Both the position numbers and the translations under genes were made by a program. The notes under the pieces were generated by a model that made no database searches, was not told where the DNA came from, and saw only the letters and a program-made list of their open reading frames with translations. Shown here piece by piece: positions 1-5,453 of a stretch of 7,078 nt of DNA (position 1 is the stretch's first letter; each line of letters opens with the position of its first letter). The stretch covers positions 1 through 7,078 of the forward strand of contig CAZPEV010000170.1 of assembly GCA_964585635.1 (NCBI GenBank), given 5' to 3'. The DNA comes from CAZPEV01 sp964585635. Its GTDB lineage: Bacteria > Zixibacteria > MSB-5A5 > GN15 > JAAZOE01.

Positions 1-114
1 TACTCCGGGTTTGATGTCGGCGATGATTTTGTAATCGGGTATGGATTGGACCATAACCAGCTATATCGAAACCTGCCGTTTATCGGTAAGATAATCGACA
101 AAAAGAAAGGATGA
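1..114 (+). CDS. hpt: Hypoxanthine phosphoribosyltransferase, C-terminal end (5' truncated)
   Basis: Only the last 37 codons and the TGA stop are in the window, read in frame 1. The visible residues contain FVIGYGLDHNQLYRNLPFIG, which matches the conserved C-terminal segment of bacterial HPRT enzymes (pattern F-V-x-G-Y-G-L-D-x-x-x-x-Y-R-N-L-P-x-I-G). The family makes IMP or GMP from hypoxanthine or guanine plus PRPP in the cytoplasm; the Asp in GLD lies in the purine-binding loop region. A Lys-rich tail (DKKKG) ends the protein. The PRPP-binding loop and the start lie outside the window. The stop is 16 nt before the ftsH start, consistent with the common hpt-ftsH operon arrangement, often preceded by tilS. 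Identification rests on the short but very characteristic C-terminus and on the neighbour. Confidence 0.88.
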   Translation, partial: YSGFDVGDDFVIGYGLDHNQLYRNLPFIGKIIDKKKG

Positions 115-120
115 CGGGAG
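115..120 (+). promoter_or_regulatory. Probable ribosome binding site for ftsH
   Basis: The sequence CGGGAG directly follows the hpt stop and sits 10 nt before the ATG at 131. It is a partial Shine-Dalgarno match and the only purine-rich block in the 16-nt intergenic gap. This supports ATG 131 as the ftsH start. Confidence 0.5.
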
Positions 121-130
121 ACCGCGTTGG

Positions 131-2107
131 ATGGATAGATTGCACCTGCGCCAAGATTCCGGCGATGACTTCGACCGCCGACAGGCCAAGCCGCCCAAAG
201 GGGAACGGGACAAGAAAGAGGGATTATCGTGGCGGGGACCGGGGCGATCGCTGCTGTTTTGGGTGGTTATCCTATTGACGATACTCGTTGTCTATAATTT
301 TTTCAATACCTCCACCGTCGATACGGCCACGATTACCTATTCCGATTTCCTTCGCTATGTTGGCGAGAATAAAATCGCCAGTGCCACGTTTATTGAGAAG
401 GATCTCTCCGGCCGGTTCACCGAGGAATTGACGATACCGGGACCGACCGGCAGCGGTAAATACAAGAAATATCAACTCCGGATACCATTTCACGATCCGG
501 GGCTGGTGGACAAGCTTTCCCAAGCCGGGATTTCGATCAACGCCAAGGAACAAGGATTTAACTGGGGCGGGGTTCTGCTGTCGGTGGCGCCCTGGTTGTT
601 TATTATCTTTGTCTGGCTTTTTATGCTGCGACAGATGCAGGGGGGAGGCGCAGGAGGTCCCAAAGGGATATTTTCTTTCGGCAAGAGCCGCGCCAAGCTC
701 CTGACCGATGAACGCCCCAAGGTGACCTTTGCCGACGTGGCCGGCGCGGACGAGGCCAAAGAGGAATTATCCGAGGTAATCGAGTTCCTCAAGGATGCGG
801 GCAAGTTTCAGAAGCTGGGCGGAAAAATTCCCAAAGGGGCACTTCTTCTGGGAGCGCCCGGTACCGGCAAGACGCTTTTGGCTCGGGCCGTCGCCGGCGA
901 GGCAGGCGTGCCGTTTTTCTCCATGTCCGGGTCCGACTTCGTGGAAATGTTCGTAGGGGTCGGGGCCTCCCGCGTCCGCGACCTATTTGACCAGGGGAAG
1001 AAACATGCCCCATGCATAATCTTTATCGATGAAATCGACGCCGTCGGCCGCCATCGCGGCGCCGGTCTGGGGGGCGGGCATGACGAACGGGAGCAAACGC
1101 TGAATCAGCTTCTGGTCGAGATGGACGGTTTCGAATCCAACGAAGGCGTCATCCTGCTGGCAGCCACGAACCGCCCCGATGTTCTCGATCCAGCCCTGCT
1201 TCGTCCCGGGCGGTTCGACCGGCAAATCGTGGTAGATGTCCCCGACGTTCGCGGCCGCGAGGGGATTTTCAAAGTCCATACCCGGAAAGTCAAGCTGGGC
1301 GAAGACGTTGACGTCACCATCCTGGCCCGCGGCACGCCGGGTCTGTCGGGCGCCGATATCGCCAATTTGGTGAACGAGGCGGCCCTCCTGGCGGCCCGAA
1401 AGAATAAAAGCGCCGTTGACATGAATGATTTTGAGCAGGCCAAAGACAAGGTTATGATGGGGGCGGAACGGAGGTCGATGGTGATCTCCGAGAAGGAAAA
1501 GCGCATTACCGCCTATCATGAAAGCGGGCATGCCTTGCTGGGCAAATTGGTGCCCAAAGCGGATCCGGTCCACAAGGTGACGATCGTTCCCCGCGGCGTG
1601 GCGCTGGGAGTAACCAGTTATCTGCCCGTTGACGAGCGTCATACGTATGACAAGGAATACCTGCAGGTCCGCCTGATGTACATGATGGGGGGCCGCGTGG
1701 CGGAGAAGCTGAAATTCGAGCATCTGACGACCGGGGCCGGAAACGATATCGAACAGGCCACCGAGCTGGCGCGGAAGATGGTCTGCAACTGGGGCATGTC
1801 GGACAAGATCGGACCCTTGGGATTCGGCAGCCGCAAAGAACATATCTTTTTGGGCCGGGAGATTCAGCAGTCGCGCGATTATTCCGAGGCCACGGCGCAA
1901 CTGATCGACAGCGAAATCAAGCGGCTGGTTGAAGAGGCGGAACAGCGAGCGACGGGGTTGATCAAAGAGAACATGGACAAGCTGGAACTGCTGGCCACGG
2001 CACTGTTGGAGAAGGAAATTCTCGATGGGAGCGAAATCGACCGTATTATCGGAATCAAGCAGGACGAATCACAACCTGTCGCTGAGCAGGCTTCCCCGAC
2101 CGATTGA
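131..2107 (+). CDS. ftsH: ATP-dependent zinc metalloprotease FtsH
   Basis: This is a membrane-anchored AAA+ protease that unfolds and degrades membrane and short-lived cytosolic proteins as a hexamer. At 658 aa it is of normal family length. A charged ~40-residue cytoplasmic leader precedes TM1 (about 41-58). A small FtsH_ext extracytoplasmic domain follows (about 60-143), then TM2 (about 147-166). The AAA+ module shows Walker A GAPGTGKT at 241-248, the aromatic pore loop MFVGVG at 273-278, Walker B IIFIDE at 296-301 and the second region of homology ATNRPD...RPGRFDR with arginine fingers near R358 and R361. The peptidase domain has the zinc site HESGH at 463-467, with D539 in GNDIEQAT as the likely third ligand. 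All key residues are present, so it should be active. The ATG at 131 has an upstream purine block and no competing start nearby. The leader is longer than in E. coli FtsH, whose TM1 is almost N-terminal. The last 83 nt overlap folE. Confidence 0.98.
   Translation: MDRLHLRQDSGDDFDRRQAKPPKGERDKKEGLSWRGPGRSLLFWVVILLTILVVYNFFNTSTVDTATITYSDFLRYVGENKIASATFIEKDLSGRFTEELTIPGPTGSGKYKKYQLRIPFHDPGLVDKLSQAGISINAKEQGFNWGGVLLSVAPWLFIIFVWLFMLRQMQGGGAGGPKGIFSFGKSRAKLLTDERPKVTFADVAGADEAKEELSEVIEFLKDAGKFQKLGGKIPKGALLLGAPGTGKTLLARAVAGEAGVPFFSMSGSDFVEMFVGVGASRVRDLFDQGKKHAPCIIFIDEIDAVGRHRGAGLGGGHDEREQTLNQLLVEMDGFESNEGVILLAATNRPDVLDPALLRPGRFDRQIVVDVPDVRGREGIFKVHTRKVKLGEDVDVTILARGTPGLSGADIANLVNEAALLAARKNKSAVDMNDFEQAKDKVMMGAERRSMVISEKEKRITAYHESGHALLGKLVPKADPVHKVTIVPRGVALGVTSYLPVDERHTYDKEYLQVRLMYMMGGRVAEKLKFEHLTTGAGNDIEQATELARKMVCNWGMSDKIGPLGFGSRKEHIFLGREIQQSRDYSEATAQLIDSEIKRLVEEAEQRATGLIKENMDKLELLATALLEKEILDGSEIDRIIGIKQDESQPVAEQASPTD
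2008..2015 (+). promoter_or_regulatory. Ribosome binding site for folE inside ftsH
   Basis: GGAGAAGG lies 9 nt before the ATG at 2025, inside the ftsH coding sequence. It is the best Shine-Dalgarno match in this stretch. It decides between the overlapping ATG start at 2025 and a non-standard start near 2103, where the conserved GTP cyclohydrolase sequence begins and no ATG, GTG or TTG is available in frame. Confidence 0.5.
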
Positions 2108-2663
2108 TAAGGACAAAATCATTGCCGGCGTGCAATTGATTCTGGAGGGGATCGGCGAGGATATCAATCGCGAGGGGTTGCGCAAAACGCCGCAGCGCGT
2201 GGCCGATTTCTATGAGGAAGCCTTTTCCGGTATCGGCGTCGATGCCAGTGAAAAGGTCAGCTTGTATACCGCCGACAACCGGGATGAGTTGATTATTGTC
2301 CGTGACATATCGTTTTATTCGATGTGTGAGCATCACCTCCTGCCGTTTTTTGGTCGAGCCCATATCGCCTATATTCCTGGGAGCAACAAGATCACCGGAT
2401 ATTCCCATTTGGCTCGCGTTATCGAATCGCTGGCGAGGCGACCGACGACCCAGGAGATGTTGACTTCCCAGGCGGCCGATATCCTCGGGCGGACGATCAA
2501 ACCCAAAGGGATTCTGATCGTGACCGAGGCCGAGCATCTCTGCCTGACCATGCGGGGAGTCAAAAAACCGGGCTCGGTGACCATTACCTCGGCCATTCGG
2601 GGATGTCTTCGCAGAGAGGCTACCCGGGCCGAGGCCTTTGCGTTGATCAAAGGGGCCAAGTAA
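2025..2663 (+). CDS. folE: GTP cyclohydrolase I (FolE type 1)
   Basis: The enzyme converts GTP to 7,8-dihydroneopterin triphosphate, the first step of folate/pterin synthesis in the cytoplasm, and acts as a homodecamer. The 212-aa protein carries the type I family core: an N-terminal helix region with GEDINREGLRKTPQRVA (about 44-60), then SMCEHHLLPFFG (99-110) with zinc ligands C101 and H104 and catalytic H103. GYSHLARV follows (125-132), then HLCLTMRG (171-178) with the third zinc ligand C173, and a C-terminal TSAIRG segment. All three zinc ligands are present, so it belongs to the zinc type rather than FolE2. Conserved homology begins only at about residue 27. The first 26 residues lie over the end of ftsH and are unlike typical family N-termini. 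The ATG at 2025 is chosen because it has a good ribosome binding site and no other standard start precedes the conserved core. Translational coupling to ftsH is likely. Confidence 0.95.
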   Translation: MGAKSTVLSESSRTNHNLSLSRLPRPIDKDKIIAGVQLILEGIGEDINREGLRKTPQRVADFYEEAFSGIGVDASEKVSLYTADNRDELIIVRDISFYSMCEHHLLPFFGRAHIAYIPGSNKITGYSHLARVIESLARRPTTQEMLTSQAADILGRTIKPKGILIVTEAEHLCLTMRGVKKPGSVTITSAIRGCLRREATRAEAFALIKGAK

Positions 2664-2669
2664 CCGGGT

Positions 2670-2684
2670 CTGGGCTTTGCCCGG
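2670..2684 (+). other. Short hairpin between folE and folP
   Basis: CTGGGC-TTT-GCCCGG can fold into a 6-bp stem (one G.T pair) with a 3-nt loop just after the folE stop. An alternative pairing is ACCGGG (2663-2668) with CCCGGT (2680-2685). No T-run follows, so it is not a standard intrinsic terminator. It could affect mRNA stability or folP translation, or mean nothing. Confidence 0.25.
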
Positions 2685-2713
2685 TGTCATCATCATATCA
2701 CGAGCGATTAGTT

Positions 2714-3544
2714 ATGACCCATCAGTCCATGGCCAACGGTGCCGTACTCGACTTCTCCCGGCCGCTGGTCATGGGCATCATTAACAGCACTCCCGATTCA
2801 TTCGCCGTCCGTTCGCAGACTTTGGATGAAGCCGTCGGTCTGGCGGCGCAGATGATCGCCGAGGGGGCCGACATCCTCGACATCGGTGGCGAATCCAGCC
2901 GCCCCGGTTCGGAGCCGGTGTCGGCCGAGACCGAACTGGCGCGGGTTATCCCGGTCATTAAACGGGTCAGAGAATCGTCCCAGGTCCTGATCTCCATAGA
3001 CACGACTAAGGCACAGGTGGCGGAAAAAGCGTTGACAGCCGGCGCGAATATCATTAATGATATATCTGCTTTGGCGTTTGATCCCGACATGAGCGCGCTG
3101 GTGGCGTTTTGTCGGTGTCCGGTGGTGTTGATGCATATTAAGGGGAAGCCTAAGACGATGCAGGATGATCCGCGCTACGATGATGTCGTGGGGGAGGTGT
3201 CCGATTACTTCTCCGAGCGGATCGCCTCGGCGGCCGAGCAGGGGATCGCGGGGGTGCAAATCGTTCTGGACGTCGGCATCGGTTTCGGCAAGCGGACGGC
3301 GGACAACCTGACGTTGATCAAGCATCTTGGGACGTTCAAGAAATTCGGACGGCCCCTTCTGGTGGGGTTGTCGCGGAAGCGGTTTATCGGGGAGCTGACT
3401 GGTGAGAGCGCCGATCGGCGGATTGACGGCTCGCTGGCGGTGGCGGCGCTGGCGGTGTACAACGGCGCGAATATCATTCGAACCCATGATGTCGCCCAGA
3501 CCAAACGCGCGGTGGCGATGGCGGCGGCGGTGCGCGAGGCGTAG
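2714..3544 (+). CDS. folP: Dihydropteroate synthase
   Basis: The enzyme condenses 6-hydroxymethyl-7,8-dihydropterin pyrophosphate with p-aminobenzoate to give 7,8-dihydropteroate, the sulfonamide-target step of folate synthesis. From ATG 2714 the protein is 276 aa, a normal length for this TIM-barrel family. Visible signatures are MGIINSTPDSF (20-30, with N24 the likely metal/pyrophosphate ligand), DIGGESSRPG (56-65), IDTTK (95-99), NDIS (115-118), VLMHIKGKPKTMQ (138-150), LDVGIGFGK (185-193), GLSRKRFIG (218-226) and the closing RTHDV (256-260). The frame is open upstream to 2603, overlapping folE, but the family N-terminus fits ATG 2714. A weak GAG at 2702-2704 precedes it. Loop 1 reads DSFAVRSQT in place of the usual DSFSDGG-like sequence. 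It sits 50 nt after folE and its stop abuts the dacA start. Confidence 0.97.
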   Translation: MTHQSMANGAVLDFSRPLVMGIINSTPDSFAVRSQTLDEAVGLAAQMIAEGADILDIGGESSRPGSEPVSAETELARVIPVIKRVRESSQVLISIDTTKAQVAEKALTAGANIINDISALAFDPDMSALVAFCRCPVVLMHIKGKPKTMQDDPRYDDVVGEVSDYFSERIASAAEQGIAGVQIVLDVGIGFGKRTADNLTLIKHLGTFKKFGRPLLVGLSRKRFIGELTGESADRRIDGSLAVAALAVYNGANIIRTHDVAQTKRAVAMAAAVREA

Positions 3545-4306
3545 ATGGAGCTGTTTCAGATCGATTTTATCAAGTTTCGGCTGATCGACTTAGTCGATAT
3601 TCTGATCGTCGCGTACATCATCTACCGCCTGCTGAGCTTGATGAAGGGAACGCGGTCGGCCCAGATGATCACCGGGTTGATCCTGGTTTTTTCGCTGGCC
3701 TTTGTCGCCTTCTGGTTTCAGCTTGAGGGGCTGATGTGGCTGTTCACCAATCTGGCCACGGTCGGATTTATCGTGCTGGTGATCATCTTCCAGCCGGAAC
3801 TGCGCGGCATGTTGGCGCAGATGGGGCACTCCCGGCTGTTTCGGATGCTGGGCAAATTTGAGGGATCGAAAATCACCGACGAAATCAGCCGGGCGGCTAT
3901 CCGTCTGGCGGAGTTGAAGTACGGCGGCCTGATCGTGATCGAGCGGATGGTGGGGCTGAAGAATTTCATCGAGACCGGCAAAATTCTCAACGCGCAGTTG
4001 TCGTCCGAGGTGATCACGACCCTGTTCACGCCGTACACGCCGCTGCATGACGGCGCTATCATCGTCTCCGGCGAATATCTGTCGGCCGCCGCCTGCACCC
4101 TGCCGCTGACCAAAAATCCGCGTTTCCGCAAGCTCTACGGCATGCGGCACAAAGCGGCGATCGGGGTGACGGAGGAATCGGATGCTATCGCGGTGGTGGT
4201 ATCGGAAGAGACGGGGGAGATTTCGATTGCCTATCAGGGGATGCTCAACCGGGGCATCGACCGCAACGAATTCCGCAACGTGCTGGCGCAGTATTTCAAG
4301 AAGTAG
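3545..4306 (+). CDS. dacA: Diadenylate cyclase, CdaA/DacA type
   Basis: This family condenses two ATP into cyclic di-AMP, a second messenger for potassium, osmotic and cell wall homeostasis, at the inner face of the membrane. The 253-aa protein has the CdaA layout. Three hydrophobic N-terminal segments lie at about 13-31, 41-59 and 65-83, followed by the conserved FQPELRG (82-88). The DAC catalytic domain contains PLHDGAIIVSG (166-176) with the DGA active-site motif at 169-171 and GMRHKAAIGVTEESDA (199-214). The second motif is RHK rather than the canonical RHR; the adjacent residues are normal. The ATG follows the folP TAG with no gap, and GAGG at 3536-3539 gives a ribosome binding site inside folP, so translation is probably coupled. 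The usual downstream partners cdaR and glmM are not present in the following sequence. Confidence 0.95.
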   Translation: MELFQIDFIKFRLIDLVDILIVAYIIYRLLSLMKGTRSAQMITGLILVFSLAFVAFWFQLEGLMWLFTNLATVGFIVLVIIFQPELRGMLAQMGHSRLFRMLGKFEGSKITDEISRAAIRLAELKYGGLIVIERMVGLKNFIETGKILNAQLSSEVITTLFTPYTPLHDGAIIVSGEYLSAAACTLPLTKNPRFRKLYGMRHKAAIGVTEESDAIAVVVSEETGEISIAYQGMLNRGIDRNEFRNVLAQYFKK

Positions 4307-4316
4307 ATTTGTCAGG

Positions 4317-4345
4317 GCAAATTCAGGCATCGCCTGGCATATTGC
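4317..4345 (+). other. Imperfect hairpin after dacA, possible operon end
   Basis: In the 73-nt gap after dacA, CAGGC (4324-4328) pairs with GCCTG (4332-4336) around a 3-nt ATC loop. GCAA (4317-4320) can pair with TTGC (4342-4345) outside an internal loop. No T-tract follows, so it is a poor candidate for an intrinsic terminator. It may mark the 3' end of the ftsH-folate-dacA transcript. Confidence 0.25.
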
Positions 4346-4379
4346 ATTGCTGCTAGGTGATTAAATAGGGCACTAATCG

Positions 4380-4793
4380 ATGATTGAAGATAAGGATATC
4401 TTTACCCTCCATAGGTATTTCATATGGGCTGATCGCATGCGGGTCCATTTTGATGCGGTGCTAAACGATAACAGGCTTAAGGGCAAAGCCTCGCAAATGG
4501 GTGTGGAGGAATTTCTTTATCTGTCGTGCTGGTATGGACTTCTCTATGTGGTCATCGAAGGATGGAATGAATTACAGCTCCGGGACAATAACATCGCACA
4601 ACTCTTACAGTCTGAGAATGTCGTTCTATTACGACGATATCGCAATGGAATATTCCATTTCCAGAGGGATTATTATAGTGAGAAGGTCGATGCCTTTTGG
4701 TCAAGCCCATATGAACCTGTGAAGTGGGTACGTGAGTTACACTCTGAATTCAGTCGATTCTTTCTGCAATGGATAGATCGCAGGGAGAAATGA
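4380..4793 (+). CDS. Hypothetical protein with HEPN-like R-x4-H motif
   Basis: I do not recognise a named family. The 137-aa protein looks soluble and mostly helical, with no signal peptide or convincing membrane segment; the hydrophobic stretch YLSCWYGLLYVVIEGW (47-62) is more likely a buried helix. RRYRNGIFHFQRDYY (85-99) contains R88-x4-H93, matching the R-x4-6-H pattern of HEPN domains, many of which are RNases or nucleotide-transfer partners of MNT toxins-antitoxins. That link is inference from one motif plus helical character. No MNT nucleotidyltransferase or other partner is next to it. Hand-counted GC is about 44%, clearly below what the neighbouring housekeeping genes appear to have, suggesting later acquisition. 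A weak ATAGGG (4365-4370) precedes the ATG. No clear promoter of its own is seen. That it is a real gene is likely but not certain. Confidence 0.68.
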   Translation: MIEDKDIFTLHRYFIWADRMRVHFDAVLNDNRLKGKASQMGVEEFLYLSCWYGLLYVVIEGWNELQLRDNNIAQLLQSENVVLLRRYRNGIFHFQRDYYSEKVDAFWSSPYEPVKWVRELHSEFSRFFLQWIDRREK

Positions 4794-4887
4794 CTCTTAT
4801 TGTTCATAAGCCCGTTTCGATTGACGCATTTTGGATTACTGTCGGATCGCATTCCCGGCGGTGCAACAGAAGGTTCGCGGACAAACA

Positions 4888-5355
4888 ATGGCATATGCAG
4901 AGGCACAATGGCTGGCGGAATTCTCAATGGCGGTGCGAGAATCATCACTCAAGCGGCTGCGGCTGGTTCCGGAAGGGTGTGAGGTTTGGCGCCCGGTCGA
5001 CGGCGCCATGAGCCTGACCGATATCGCCGCGCATCTCATCGAATGCGATCTATGGCTGTTCGACAAGCTTAGGAACGATTCCCTTGCGCCGATTCACGGC
5101 GAGGCTGGAAGGGTCAAGGCGGCCGATCGGAAGCAATATATGGCCCTTCTTGACCAATTGGATCAGGTCGGACGGCAACGCCGGGCAGTGATATCCGGCT
5201 TGGATGAGGGGGAACTTGCCCGCATGACCATGGACCGGCGCTTTGCCGGGGAGGTCACCGTGTGGTGGGTGATCGTGCGGGGAAATCTTGATCATGAGAT
5301 TCATCACCGGGGGCAAATTGCGACCTACCTGCGGATGATAGGAGTCTCGACCTGA
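4888..5355 (+). CDS. DinB family protein (putative metal-dependent enzyme)
   Basis: From ATG 4888 the protein is 155 aa, the usual size of a single DinB-like four-helix-bundle domain. The family binds a divalent metal through three histidines. Some members are thiol-dependent transferases (bacillithiol or mycothiol S-transferases), but most have no known reaction. The His triad is visible: H49 in MSLTDIAAHLIECDLW (41-56) and H136 and H140 in LDHEIHHRGQIATYLRM (134-150), the last being the family's typical H-x3-HRGQ signature. The segment after the start, with an ESSLKRLRLVPEG helix (18-30), also fits the fold. The frame extends upstream to a TTG at 4831, but those 19 residues do not look like the family, so the ATG is preferred. 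The ribosome binding site is weak (AGAAGG at 4869-4873 is too distant). It sits 94 nt after the low-GC orphan and ends just before a terminator. Confidence 0.85.
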   Translation: MAYAEAQWLAEFSMAVRESSLKRLRLVPEGCEVWRPVDGAMSLTDIAAHLIECDLWLFDKLRNDSLAPIHGEAGRVKAADRKQYMALLDQLDQVGRQRRAVISGLDEGELARMTMDRRFAGEVTVWWVIVRGNLDHEIHHRGQIATYLRMIGVST

Positions 5356-5380
5356 CAGCATGGCCGAGCGGCAAGTAAAG

Positions 5381-5411
5381 AAGCCCCGGAGGCATGACAT
5401 CTCGGGGGCTT
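5381..5411. terminator. Bidirectional intrinsic terminator between convergent genes
   Basis: AAGCCCC (5381-5387) pairs with GGGGCTT (5405-5411). After a G/G mismatch, GAG (5389-5391) pairs with CTC (5401-5403) around a 9-nt loop. On the + strand the stem is followed by ATCTTTGTCTTCATT. On the - strand it is followed by CTTTACTT. Both flanks are T-rich, and the hairpin lies between the stop of the + strand DinB gene (5355) and the stop of the - strand secreted protein gene (5454), as expected for a shared terminator. Confidence 0.72.
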
Positions 5412-5453
5412 ATCTTTGTCTTCATTCGCCACTTTCTCGCTGCCGGCCGGTCG

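Noticed and set aside
983..1900. Long open frame on the - strand (305 codons) inside ftsH
   Set aside because: It is fully antisense to a strongly conserved gene and has no family signature; long antisense frames are expected in GC-rich coding DNA.
2603..2713. Upstream extension of folP to an ATG overlapping folE
   Set aside because: The extra 37 residues are not like any FolP N-terminus and translate the folE end plus the intergenic hairpin; ATG 2714 gives the normal family length.
4831..4887. TTG start giving a 19-residue longer DinB protein
   Set aside because: No ribosome binding site precedes it and the extra residues do not resemble the family; ATG 4888 fits the single-domain length.
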